Origin: Gallionella sp.
GTDB taxonomy: Bacteria > Pseudomonadota > Gammaproteobacteria > Burkholderiales > Gallionellaceae
Assembly: GCA_023229845.1 (NCBI GenBank)
Contig: JALNYK010000023.1
Location: forward strand, 1 to 49,636
Direction: 5' to 3'
Length of the DNA stretch: 49,636 nucleotides
The position numbers and the translations under genes are program-made. The notes beneath the pieces are model-generated. The model worked only from the letters and a program-made list of their open reading frames with translations. It was not told the origin of the DNA and made no database searches. Positions within the stretch are counted from its first letter, which is position 1; each line of letters opens with the position of its first letter. Shown piece after piece: positions 14,809 through 22,469 of the stretch.

Positions 14809-16071
14809 CTATTTCAACGCTTGCTGGTACTCGTGCCGGAAATGCTGGAAGGAGCTGTCGAGCAGATGCACCACACCGTTCACCAGATGGCAGCGGCCGC
14901 TGCCCGGCAGCATGCGGCACAGGGTTTCCAGCGTCGCAAGGTCCGCAGCGGTGCCGCGTCCGGTGTCGATGCGGTCGAGCAGGCGGCTGATGGTCGCGGT
15001 GCCGGTCTTGCAGGGCGGGCACTGGCCGCAGGAAGAATGGGCGAAGAAGCGGGCGTACTCGGCGACGCGCTTGACCATGCCGGTGCCTTCCGAGACCACG
15101 ATCATCGCACCTGTGCCCAGGCTGCCGCCGCGTTCGCGCAGGGATTCGAAGTCCATGTTCACATCCAGATCGTCCGGGGTCAGCAGGGTGTTGGACGGCC
15201 CGCCGGTGAATACCGCCTTGAGCGGCTTGCCGGAAAGCAATCCGCCGCCGTGGACGTAGATCAGGTCGCGCAGCGTGGTGCCCATCGGCAGTTCGTATAC
15301 GCCGGGGTGCAGCACGTCGCCGGAGAGCGAATACAGTTTGGTGCCGGCGCCTTGCCCGATGCCCAGATCGCGGAACCACTCGGCCCCGTTGCGCACGATG
15401 GCGGGAACATGGGCCAGCGTCTCGATGTTGTTGATCAGCGTCGGGCAACCGTAGATGCCGCATTGCGCCGGGTAGGGCGGTTTGCCGCGCGGGAATGGGA
15501 ATTTGCCCTCTGCGCTCAGGCGTCCCTCGATCCATTCCATCGCGGCGGTTTCTTCGCCGCCGATGTAATGCGTGGAGCCGGGCACCAGTTCCATCTTGAC
15601 CGGTTTTCCTAGTGCGTTGCTCGCGAGTTGCAGCAACTCGCCGTCCTGCCATTGCGCGAGCGCGCCCTTCAATGCGGCGAGCGAGCGCGTCAGGTCCGGG
15701 TTGATGTAGAACACGATGCGGTTGATGCCGCAGGCAAGCGCGGCCAGCAGCGCGCCTTCGATGATCTGGTGCGGAGTCTCTTCCAGTAGCAGCCGGTCCT
15801 TGAAGGTGCCAGGCTCGTCCTCGTTGCCGTTGCATACCAGATACTTGTCGGGATTGGCCGCTTCCTTCGCGACCGCTTCCCATTTGCGCCATACCGGGAA
15901 ACCGCTGCCGCCCAGACCGCGCAGGTCGGCATCCTTGATGGTCGGGACGAGCGCTGCCGTATCCTTCGTTGCAATGCGCAACGCTGTGCCGCCGCCAGCT
16001 TGCTGCCAGCGCGACATATTTTCTCCGACCCGCTGTTGCGGATGGAGCAGGTTGATGTTCAGGGCTTCCAT
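14809..16071 (-). CDS. NuoF-like NADH-binding flavoprotein/iron-sulfur subunit
   Basis: 420 residues, similar to the complex I NuoF/soluble diaphorase family. Residues 51-60 (RGLGGSGFPV) and NGNEDEPGTF at 81-90 are the NADH- and FMN-binding signatures. C348, C351 and C354 in SSCGQCPPCKTG, with C394 near the C-terminus, form the expected [4Fe-4S] site. It is not with other nuo genes: its ATG overlaps the end of the fumarate-reductase-like flavoprotein by 13 nt, with GAAGGA as ribosome site. The context suggests it exchanges electrons between NAD(H) and the FrdAB-like or KorAB proteins rather than serving complex I (inference). The usual NuoE partner is absent. Confidence 0.87.
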   Translation of the reverse strand: MEALNINLLHPQQRVGENMSRWQQAGGGTALRIATKDTAALVPTIKDADLRGLGGSGFPVWRKWEAVAKEAANPDKYLVCNGNEDEPGTFKDRLLLEETPHQIIEGALLAALACGINRIVFYINPDLTRSLAALKGALAQWQDGELLQLASNALGKPVKMELVPGSTHYIGGEETAAMEWIEGRLSAEGKFPFPRGKPPYPAQCGIYGCPTLINNIETLAHVPAIVRNGAEWFRDLGIGQGAGTKLYSLSGDVLHPGVYELPMGTTLRDLIYVHGGGLLSGKPLKAVFTGGPSNTLLTPDDLDVNMDFESLRERGGSLGTGAMIVVSEGTGMVKRVAEYARFFAHSSCGQCPPCKTGTATISRLLDRIDTGRGTAADLATLETLCRMLPGSGRCHLVNGVVHLLDSSFQHFRHEYQQALK

Positions 16072-17660
16072 ATATCCTTCCCGGCCGCCGTATAGGCGGG
16101 CAGTATCCGGGGGGCGCGCTGCGTCAGCGGCAGCCCGGCCAGCGTCAGGTCGCGGCGGGCGCGGTTGACGTGTTCGAGGGTGATTTTTTTCGGGCCGCGG
16201 TCATGTTCCGCAGCGGCGGCGGCAATGCCTGCGCGGCGGCCGAAGCCGATGATGTCCAGCAAGGCGTTGCCCATGATGCGGTTGCGTCCGTGGATGCCGC
16301 CCGCGACTTCGCCCGCCGCATACAGCCCCGGCACGGAGGTTGCGCCGTTGACGTCGATGACCACGCCGCCGTTCTGGTAGTGCAGGGTCGGATGCACGAG
16401 TATGGGTTCCAGTCTCGGATCTATGCCTACATGGTGGGTGCGTGCCAGCAATTTGGGGAATTGCTGTTGCAGCATGCCGGGCTGGCTGCGCTCCAGTCGC
16501 GGCGTGTCCAGCCACACGCCCACGCCGCCGGTGTCGGTGTGTATGCCGCGGCCTTCGCGGCATTCGCGGATGATGGCTGCGCTGACGATGTCGCGCGGCT
16601 GCAGTTCGTCGACGAAACGCTGTCCATGCGCATTGAGCAGCAAGGCCCCGGCGGCGCGCACGCCTTCGGTGACCAGCTTGCCGTAAAGATGCGGCGGATG
16701 GACCAGCCCGGTGGGGTGGTACTGGAAGGAATCCAGCTCGCACAGACGCGCGCCCATGCGGTAGGCGAGCACCAGACCGTCGCCGGTGGCGCCGATGTGG
16801 TTGGAGGTGGGGAATCCGTTTAGGTGCAGGCGACCCAAACCGCCGGTGGCGAGGATGACCGAACGGGTGCGCACGATGCGCATGCTGCCGTCGGTCAGCG
16901 AGCCCAGCACCGCGCCCACGCATTTCTGGCCGCGTTCGTTGGACAGCAGTTCGACCACCGGGCTTTGATCCCACACTTCGATGCCGCGATGCTGTTTCAC
17001 CGCTTCGCGCAGCACGCGCATCATTTCCAACCCGGTGTAATCGCGGCAATGCACGATGCGCGGCGCGGTCATGCCGCCGGCACGGCGGGTGTGCAGGTCG
17101 CCGCTCGCGGTCTGGTCGAATTGCATGCCCTGATGGATCAGCCAGCGGATCACCTCGGGGCCGTCGCCGACCATCGCCGCGACCAGCGCCGGATCGCCCG
17201 CGTGATGTCCCGCGCGCAGGGTGTCCTGCATGTGTTGTTGCGCGGTGTCGCCCGGTTCGATCGCAGCCTGGATGCCGCCTTCGGCCATCACCGTGTTGCT
17301 GTCGCCCAGACGCAGCTTGGTGACGAGCAGCACGCGCGCGCCGCGCTCGGCGGCGGCCAGTGCTGCGGCGCAACCCGCGCCGCCGCCGCCGACCACCAGC
17401 ACGTCGGTGTCGGTGACTTGCGCGCCGGCCAGATCGGCTTCGTCGATGAACGCCTCGGCCTGCAGCAGGTCGGCCAGTTCGCGCTGGCAGTCCGCGCCCG
17501 CGTTGGGGCCGATGGTGAGCTTGGTCATGCTGCCGCGCAGGTGATCGGGGTGATAGCTGTTCAGCAGCGTATCGGGATCGTCCAACTCCGGCACCGGCGC
17601 CAGTTCGGCATCGGGGCGATAGGCGGCGAGCGCGGCTTGCAGGGATAGTCCGCGCTTCAT
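16059..17660 (-). CDS. Soluble fumarate reductase/succinate dehydrogenase-type flavoprotein subunit
   Basis: 533 residues from the ATG at 17660, whose ATGA overlaps the stop of the iron-sulfur gene upstream. An ~80-residue N-terminal extension precedes the FAD-binding VLVVGGGGAGCAAALAA (about 87-103). Further motifs: MAEGGIQAA, QYHPTGLVHPP, TEGVRAAGALLLNAHGQRF, PRDIVSAAI, HYQNGGVVID and IHGRNRIMGNALLDI, all in the order of the FrdA/SdhA/aspartate oxidase family. HYQNGG and NRIMGN recall cytosolic (TfrA/anaerobe-type) fumarate reductases more than membrane SdhA. No membrane anchor genes accompany it, so the enzyme is probably soluble. A canonical SdhA is encoded at 27586-29349. L-aspartate oxidase is an alternative, but the Fe-S partner argues against it. 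Confidence 0.8.
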   Translation of the reverse strand: MKRGLSLQAALAAYRPDAELAPVPELDDPDTLLNSYHPDHLRGSMTKLTIGPNAGADCQRELADLLQAEAFIDEADLAGAQVTDTDVLVVGGGGAGCAAALAAAERGARVLLVTKLRLGDSNTVMAEGGIQAAIEPGDTAQQHMQDTLRAGHHAGDPALVAAMVGDGPEVIRWLIHQGMQFDQTASGDLHTRRAGGMTAPRIVHCRDYTGLEMMRVLREAVKQHRGIEVWDQSPVVELLSNERGQKCVGAVLGSLTDGSMRIVRTRSVILATGGLGRLHLNGFPTSNHIGATGDGLVLAYRMGARLCELDSFQYHPTGLVHPPHLYGKLVTEGVRAAGALLLNAHGQRFVDELQPRDIVSAAIIRECREGRGIHTDTGGVGVWLDTPRLERSQPGMLQQQFPKLLARTHHVGIDPRLEPILVHPTLHYQNGGVVIDVNGATSVPGLYAAGEVAGGIHGRNRIMGNALLDIIGFGRRAGIAAAAAEHDRGPKKITLEHVNRARRDLTLAGLPLTQRAPRILPAYTAAGKDIWKP

Positions 17661-18319
17661 GGCTGTTCCTTCTTGTCGGCTTGTTCTTTCCTGATCTCTT
17701 CCAGCTTGTGGATCAGATTGGGCGGACGCAGATGGAAGAATGCGGTGATGCGGCGGGAGAACAGGCCGACATGAGCTGGCGCGATGTTTTCGGGGCAGGC
17801 GCTGTCGCATAACTCGCACATCACGCATTCGAGGAAGGCTTCGCCGGCCTCGCGGTAGTGCCCTGCTGCGGCGAGTGCGACGCCTTCCTCGACCGAGATG
17901 TCTTTCGGACAGGACTTCACGCAACCGTGGCAGTGGCGGCAGCGGCTGGCTTCCGGGAATATTTCATGGAAGCGCGCCTGGATGTCCCAGCCGTCGGATA
18001 GGTCGGTCAGTTGATACTGATGGCGGTCTGTGCCGGGGGCGGGCAGGAACAGCGCTTCCATCCCCGGTTCGACGAAGGTCTCGCAGCCCAGCGCGACGTT
18101 AACCTCCTTGCCGCGACGCACCAGAATGCGACACGAGCCGCACACGCCTTCGAGACAGCCCACGCCGGTGACGCGCGGCACACCGCCCGCCCAGGCCGCT
18201 TCGACGATAGTCATCTGCGGTTCGGCGCGCACCGGGATGCCGTTGATCAGCAACTCGACGGGTTGGATGTCGCGGGCGGTTTCTGTCATTAGTGATTCAG
18301 GCATCTGCGATTCAGGCAT
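17657..18319 (-). CDS. Fumarate reductase/succinate dehydrogenase-type iron-sulfur subunit
   Basis: 220 residues if the first ATG is used. A 2Fe-2S plant-type ferredoxin motif is at C55, C60, C63 and C79 (GCLEGVCGSCRIL...GCE). Two 4Fe-4S motifs are at C127/C130/C133/C137 (CRHCHGCVKSCP) and C165/C168/C171/C175 (CVMCELCDSACP). In SdhB the second cluster set usually includes a 3Fe-4S centre; here both sets have four ferredoxin-like cysteines. Three in-frame ATGs 15 nt apart (18319, 18304, 18289) come from a tandem repeat, so the true start is uncertain; none has a strong ribosome site. It lies 7 nt after korB and overlaps the flavoprotein gene by 4 nt. Confidence 0.82.
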   Translation of the reverse strand: MPESQMPESLMTETARDIQPVELLINGIPVRAEPQMTIVEAAWAGGVPRVTGVGCLEGVCGSCRILVRRGKEVNVALGCETFVEPGMEALFLPAPGTDRHQYQLTDLSDGWDIQARFHEIFPEASRCRHCHGCVKSCPKDISVEEGVALAAAGHYREAGEAFLECVMCELCDSACPENIAPAHVGLFSRRITAFFHLRPPNLIHKLEEIRKEQADKKEQP

Positions 18320-18330
18320 CTGCGGATCAG
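18294..18330. repeat. 15-bp tandem repeat supplying alternative start codons
   Basis: GATTCAGGCATCTGC occurs twice in a row (18294-18308, 18309-18323) and a partial third GGATCAG follows to 18330. Read on the minus strand each unit encodes MPES(Q/L) in the frame of the iron-sulfur gene. Copy-number change would add or remove five residues and one start codon without shifting frame. Confidence 0.85.
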
Positions 18331-19214
18331 GGACGGGCGAGGTCGATGATCTTGCGCAGATCGTAGTCCGGGCTGCCGCCGACCTGCTTGACCAATTCCG
18401 CCATGCGTTCGTCCAGCGTGGCGCGTTGTTCGCGGAACAGCAGACCGACCGGGATGCGGCCGTTCCTGTGCGCCATGTTCACCGCATGCATCGCGGCGTC
18501 GATGTCGCCGACGTCGTGGCTATCCTGTATTTCTTCGGCGGTTTCCTTGAAGTACTTCGCGTCGTCGATGTTGTTGAACGTGGGGCAGTGGCTCATCACG
18601 CTGATGAAGGAGAAGCCCTTGTGTTCCATGCCCTCCTTGATCAGCTGCGCGGTCATCTTCACGTTGGTGGCCAGCGTCTGGGCGACGAAGCTCGCGCCGT
18701 AGGTCAGCATGTACAGTATCGGATCCAGCGGTTCCTCGACGCCGCCGTAAGGCGTGGTGTAGGCCTTCATCTTGCGTTGCGAGGTGGGCGAGACCTGTCC
18801 CTTGGTCAGACCGTAGATGCGGTTGTCCATCAACACATAGGTCATGTTGATGTTCTTGCGCGCCAAGTGCGGCATGTGGCCGCCGCCGATGGAGAAGCCG
18901 TCGCCGTCGCCGCCGTTGACCAGGATCGCCAGGTCGGGACGGGCCAGTTGCACGCCGGTCGCCACGGGACCCGCACGGCCGTGCAGGGTGTGCATCTTGT
19001 ACGAGCGGACGAAGTACGGCAGGCGCGAAGAGCAGCCGATGCCGGAGATGTTCACCAGATAGTTGGGGTCGACGCCCAGTTCGGCCAGCGCGCGGTAGAC
19101 GGAAGTCAGCACGCCGTGGTCGCCGCAGCCCGGGCACCAGAACGGTTTGGTCTCGGTCTTGTATTCCTTGGGCAGCAATTCGACTTTGTGCAAGTGGGTC
19201 TGTGCGGTGCTCAT
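18327..19214 (-). CDS. korB: 2-oxoacid:acceptor oxidoreductase beta subunit (2-oxoglutarate type likely)
   Basis: 295 residues from the ATG at 19214, which overlaps the korA stop by one base (TAATG), with AAGGAG just upstream. It carries the CPGCG motif (C27, C30) for the [4Fe-4S] cluster and a thiamine diphosphate fold motif GGDGDGFSIGGGH followed by MDNRIYGLTKGQ. A third cluster cysteine may be that in ISGIGCSSRLP. The family oxidises 2-oxoacids to acyl-CoA with ferredoxin, or runs in reverse to fix CO2. Whether the substrate is 2-oxoglutarate or pyruvate cannot be fixed from motifs; the neighbouring fumarate-reductase-like genes favour 2-oxoglutarate. Confidence 0.9.
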   Translation of the reverse strand: MSTAQTHLHKVELLPKEYKTETKPFWCPGCGDHGVLTSVYRALAELGVDPNYLVNISGIGCSSRLPYFVRSYKMHTLHGRAGPVATGVQLARPDLAILVNGGDGDGFSIGGGHMPHLARKNINMTYVLMDNRIYGLTKGQVSPTSQRKMKAYTTPYGGVEEPLDPILYMLTYGASFVAQTLATNVKMTAQLIKEGMEHKGFSFISVMSHCPTFNNIDDAKYFKETAEEIQDSHDVGDIDAAMHAVNMAHRNGRIPVGLLFREQRATLDERMAELVKQVGGSPDYDLRKIIDLARP

Positions 19215-20929
19215 TACAGCATCTCCTTGGCTTTGCCGACGATCATGGCGGGCGTGAAGGGCAGGCCGCCGCAAATGGTGTAGGAAACCGGACGCAGGCC
19301 GGTTTCGGCGCGGACGAAATGCGCCAACTGGCCGGTGTGGTTCACCTCGGGCAGCATGATCTTGCGGCAGGATGCGCCGAAGGCTTCGTATTGTTCGGCC
19401 GGCATCGGCCACAACAACTTGGGATAGAAGCCCTTGACCGAATGGCCCTCGGCGCGCAGGCGCGCGATGGCTTCGCGCACCACGCCTATGGTGCTGCCCC
19501 AGGCGATGATGCCGAGGTCGGCCTCGCCTTCGCCGTCCACTTCGACCGGAGCAAAATCGTTCACCACGTTATCGAGCTTGCCGAAACGCTTGGCCTGCAT
19601 GGTTTCGTGGTTGGCGGAACTGTAGTTGGGTTCGCCCGCCTCGTCGTGTTCCAGCCCGGTGGCGATATGCATGCCGCCCGGCGTGCCGGGGGCGGCCATC
19701 GGGGAGATGCCGTCGTCGGTGAGCAGGTAGCGCTTGTATTCGCCTTCGCCGTCCCAGCACTTGCGCGTCACGATAGGGTAGCTGTCGGGATCGGGGTAGG
19801 GGACGGTCTGGGTGGAAAACGCCAATGAACCGTCGGACAGCAGGATCACCGGGCACTGGTATTTCTCGGCCAGATTGAAGGCTTCCACGGTCAGCGAGAT
19901 GCAGTCGGAAACGCCTTCCACCGACAGCACGATGCGACCGCAGTCGCCGTGGGAACCGTGGATGGACAGGAACAGGTCGGACTGCTCATGCTTGGTCGGC
20001 AGGCCGGTGGATGGGCCGCCGCGCTGCACGTTCGCCACCACGCAGGGGGTCTCGCTCATGAACGACATGCCCAGCATCTCGCCCATCAGCGCTAGACCGG
20101 GGCCGGAGGTCGCGGTCATCGCCTTCTTGCCGGCGAAGGATGCGCCGACCACTTGCGAGATGGAGGCGATCTCGTCCTCGGCCTGGATCAGCGTGCCGCC
20201 GCGCTTGGGCAGATGCCGCGCGACATAGCGGGCGATCTCCGTCGCCGGGGTGATCGGGTAGGCCGCGAAGAAATCCAGCCCGGCGATGATTGCGCCCAGA
20301 CCGACGGCATCGTTGCCGGAGAGCACGACGACATCGCGCTCTTCGGTCTTCGGATCGCTGACATGCCAATCGTCGGTTTTGGTCAGCGCGGCGGCGAGTT
20401 CGCGCCCGCGCGCGAAGGCGTTGAGGTTGCTTTCCAGCACCGTGCTGCCTTTTTTGGCGAACTTGGCGGAGAGGATTTCGCGCAACGCCTTTTCCGAGAT
20501 GTTGAACAACTGCGACAACGCGCCCATCGCCACCATATTCTTGGCCTTGATGCTGCCGAGTTCCTTGGCGGTCTGCGTCATCGGGATCGCGTAGGCATGC
20601 ACGCCCTCGGGAATTTCCGGCTCGAAGTCGCCGCCGGGGCCGTCGTAGACGAAGGCCGTGCCGGGGTGCAGCAGATGACGGTTCATGTCGTAGGCTTGGC
20701 CGTTGAACGCGCACAGCACATCGAAGGTATCGCCCTGATTGAATAGCGGTGCGGCGCTTGCACGCGTCTGATACATGGCATAGCCGCCCTTGATCTCGGC
20801 CGGGAATGTCTTGAAGGTGTAAACCTCGAGCCCGGCGCGCGCGCAAGCCTGCGTGATGAAATCGCCGGTGGAGATAATGCCTTCACCGCCTTCGCCCGCA
20901 ATACGGATAATCAAATCGTTCTTGTTCAA
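19214..20929 (-). CDS. korA: 2-oxoacid:acceptor oxidoreductase alpha subunit (fused gamma-alpha)
   Basis: 571 residues if translation starts at the TTG at 20929, chosen because AGAGG lies 6 nt upstream and the family fold begins right after it (NDLIIRIAGEGGEGIISTG); upstream in-frame ATGs would add an unrelated 44-residue tail. The gamma domain (about 1-190, with the GEGGEG loop) is followed by the alpha domain with the YPITPATE motif that binds thiamine and substrate, then GPGLALMGEM and QRGGPSTGLPT. This two-subunit form (gamma fused to alpha, plus beta) is typical of KorAB from aerobes and archaea. First gene of the kor-frd-nuoF-like operon, preceded by ~390 nt without a gene. Confidence 0.9.
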   Translation of the reverse strand: MNKNDLIIRIAGEGGEGIISTGDFITQACARAGLEVYTFKTFPAEIKGGYAMYQTRASAAPLFNQGDTFDVLCAFNGQAYDMNRHLLHPGTAFVYDGPGGDFEPEIPEGVHAYAIPMTQTAKELGSIKAKNMVAMGALSQLFNISEKALREILSAKFAKKGSTVLESNLNAFARGRELAAALTKTDDWHVSDPKTEERDVVVLSGNDAVGLGAIIAGLDFFAAYPITPATEIARYVARHLPKRGGTLIQAEDEIASISQVVGASFAGKKAMTATSGPGLALMGEMLGMSFMSETPCVVANVQRGGPSTGLPTKHEQSDLFLSIHGSHGDCGRIVLSVEGVSDCISLTVEAFNLAEKYQCPVILLSDGSLAFSTQTVPYPDPDSYPIVTRKCWDGEGEYKRYLLTDDGISPMAAPGTPGGMHIATGLEHDEAGEPNYSSANHETMQAKRFGKLDNVVNDFAPVEVDGEGEADLGIIAWGSTIGVVREAIARLRAEGHSVKGFYPKLLWPMPAEQYEAFGASCRKIMLPEVNHTGQLAHFVRAETGLRPVSYTICGGLPFTPAMIVGKAKEML

Positions 20930-21262
20930 ATCTAACCTCTGTGTTGACGCTGCAAAAAAACCGCCTTCAACGAACCTGAAATCCGTTCGGCGAATGTAAA
21001 ACCGGAGTCGCGTGACGCACCCGCCAGACCGATGTGCGCGGTGCGATAACCCTGCTCCCATACCGGATCGATAGTCGCATACCGGGATGTGTCCGCCGAC
21101 CAGCCGCAGCCCTGCCGAAAAAAACGCGGCGAGCCGAAGGGCGACGAAGGGAATGAGTGCTTTATTGGTATTGGTTTTGCAGTCAGGCGCGGATTTTAAT
21201 GGATAAGCGGTGGAAGCTCAATGCCGGGCTGGTTTGTGATCCTAGCACCGTCATCCCTTTCC
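20930..21262. other. Intergenic region upstream of korA
   Basis: No gene is supported on either strand. The minus-strand frame of korA remains open up to 21061 but that tail has no family similarity I recognise. The region should contain the promoter of the kor-frd-nuoF operon; I see no clear -35/-10 pair or operator. A short CATCCC...GGGATG inverted repeat lies near 21252-21273. Confidence 0.4.
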
Positions 21263-21309
21263 TTGAGGGGATGTCTGTCGCGTGTTACGATGCACTTCAA
21301 ATGTAACAC
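21263..21309 (+). promoter_or_regulatory. Promoter with overlapping operator for the antitoxin gene
   Basis: TTGAGG (21263-21268) and TACGAT (21286-21291) are separated by exactly 17 nt, a good sigma-70 pair. A perfect inverted repeat GTGTTAC (21282-21288) ... GTAACAC (21303-21309) with a 14-nt centre covers the -10 region. Such palindromes are normal targets of antitoxin autoregulation; binding is inferred. Confidence 0.6.
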
Positions 21310-21323
21310 ATCGGGAGTTATCT

Positions 21324-21611
21324 ATGAGCGAGGCAACCTTTACATTCAGAGTTGATGAGGGTCTGAAGAATCAATTCACGACAGTTGCAAAAGGCCGGGA
21401 CCGTACTGCCGCGCAACTCTTGCGGGATTTTATGCGCGATTACGTGCTACAGCAGCAGGAAGCCGCAGCGCATGATGCTTGGTTTCAGCGTCAGGTAAAT
21501 ACCGGTTTGGCTTCGGCTAATGCCGGCAATCTGATTCCAGCCGAAGAGGTCGAGGCCGAATTTGCAGCCCGGCGGGCCGAAACTCAACGCAGGCTCGAAG
21601 CTAAATCGTGA
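21324..21611 (+). CDS. Type II antitoxin, RelB/ParD-like ribbon-helix-helix
   Basis: 95 residues from the ATG at 21324 with GGGAG 7 nt upstream. The N-terminal ATFTFRVDEGLKNQFTTVAKGRDRTAAQLLRDFMRDYV has the pattern of a ribbon-helix-helix DNA-binding domain (beta strand then two helices), followed by an acidic, flexible C-terminus (IPAEEVEAEFAARRAETQRRLEAKS) of the kind that wraps a toxin. The matching toxin directly downstream is cut short after about 34 codons, so this antitoxin is orphaned. It may still autoregulate through the palindrome at 21282-21309. Confidence 0.8.
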   Translation: MSEATFTFRVDEGLKNQFTTVAKGRDRTAAQLLRDFMRDYVLQQQEAAAHDAWFQRQVNTGLASANAGNLIPAEEVEAEFAARRAETQRRLEAKS

Positions 21612-21612
21612 G

Positions 21613-21714
21613 GTGTTCTGGACGCCGGAGGCACTTGATGACCGCCGTGCGATCTATGACTACATCGAGGCAGATAACCCGGATGCCGCATTGGCGCTTG
21701 ACCCGTTACGCTAA
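21613..21714 (+). pseudogene. RelE/ParE-type toxin remnant, N-terminal fragment
   Basis: Overlapping the register just after the antitoxin stop, the sequence reads VFWTPEALDDRRAIYDYIEADNPDAALALD, the classic N-terminus of a RelE/ParE toxin, then PLR and a stop at 21712-21714. A full toxin needs about 90-100 residues; strands with the RNase or gyrase-binding residues are missing. The rest has been replaced by the repeat-rich segment that begins at about 21720. A GTG at 21613 is the only plausible start nearby. Confidence 0.75.
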
Positions 21715-21769
21715 GGAGTGTCAACTGCTCTCATAACCGTGTTGGGTTGCGGGCGGCGCGGGAAATATA

Positions 21770-21813
21770 TAGGGGACGTACCCCGAATACCTAGGGGACG
21801 TACCCCGAATACC
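21770..21813. repeat. 22-bp direct repeat containing a near-palindrome (two copies)
   Basis: Two perfect adjacent 22-nt units (21770-21791 and 21792-21813), each containing GGGGACGTACCCC, which is nearly self-complementary and would form a small hairpin. A single diverged unit occurs at 22807-22823 (GGGAACGCCCCCCGAAT) at the equivalent place in the second copy of the larger repeat. This may be a recombination or transposase recognition site. Confidence 0.75.
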
Positions 21814-21987
21814 CCAAGTGCAAGTGCCCAGGTGTAGCTGCGCCAGTCTCCGGGGCAATCAGAATAATCGCCGCGCTCATTGCTGCAACAATTTATCCCT
21901 GTCGAGCGGCTCATATCTGCCGGTGGGCAGGTTCCTGTTGGCCGTTTCTGCGTGGTAGGTCAGGTCGTCCAGAGATGCCTTGCTTGC
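21794..21987. repeat. ~195-bp repeat in the toxin-antitoxin island, copy 1
   Basis: This segment aligns along its length with 22807-23002 (for example the shared CCGAATACCCCAAGTGCAAG and ATATCTGCCGGTGGGCAGGT), with scattered substitutions and small indels. Each copy contains, on the minus strand, the last codons of the same unidentified gene. Copy 1 lies between the broken toxin and the end of the vapC-like gene. Confidence 0.85.
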
Positions 21988-21999
21988 GTAACGTCCGCT
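21877..21999 (-). pseudogene. C-terminal relic of an unidentified gene, copy 1
   Basis: Minus-strand reading gives about 40 codons ending in NRNLPTGRYEPLDRDKLLQQ and a stop at 21877. The parallel relic at 22892-23047 ends in NLPTGRYVPLNRDKLLQQ at the same point. An in-frame TAG closes it upstream at 22000-22002 and no start codon is available. The shared reading frame and conservative changes indicate that a real protein end was duplicated. Family not recognised. Confidence 0.6.
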
Positions 22000-22059
22000 C
22001 TACGCGAGCTGTCAATTCGATGGTCGGAAACCTCAGTGGTAGCCCACGTATTTCGCCAG

Positions 22060-22458
22060 TCAATCCGAAAAAATATTAACAGCCAGAATACCCGCCGCCT
22101 TGTTCAGGCGATCATCGTTTGTCCAAAACTCCTGGCAGCCGTGATGCAATGCCGTTGCAAGGTGCAGCGAGTCCGGCGTTTTAAGGCCGTGATGGGCGCG
22201 CAGGTGCAAGGCGCGATTAAAAGTCGCGTCATCGATTGCAAGCCATTGTTGCGCGGCTAAAAAGTCCTCATAGTCCGACACCAATACCGTTGCCGATTCG
22301 CGCATAGGCTTGAGCAAGACTTCCATTCGCACAAGGGGTGAGACACACAAAAGCGCATCGCCGTTGCGGGCAAGGTAATGCCGTGCTTTTTCACTAAATG
22401 GCCCTGCATTTTCCAGCAGGTAGATGACGACACAGGCATCAAGGTAAACATGCCGCAT
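22060..22458 (-). CDS. vapC: PIN-domain ribonuclease toxin, VapC-like
   Basis: 132 residues from the second of two adjacent ATGs (22458), which gives better spacing to GGTGG than the first. PIN-fold acidic residues are at D7 (VYLDACVVIYLLE), the glutamate in RMEVLLKP, the aspartate in TPDSLHLA and the pair in TNDDRL, all in the expected order for a Mg-dependent RNase toxin. The antitoxin gene lies 58 nt upstream in the same direction. Frames farther upstream stay open but do not look like protein. Symbol given for family only. Confidence 0.87.
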   Translation of the reverse strand: MRHVYLDACVVIYLLENAGPFSEKARHYLARNGDALLCVSPLVRMEVLLKPMRESATVLVSDYEDFLAAQQWLAIDDATFNRALHLRAHHGLKTPDSLHLATALHHGCQEFWTNDDRLNKAAGILAVNIFSD

Positions 22459-22469
22459 CATAACCACCG

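Noticed and set aside
21711..21914. A 67-codon minus-strand open frame between the broken toxin and vapC
   Set aside because: It runs through the tandem 22-bp repeats and out of frame with the conserved gene-end relic; no protein character.
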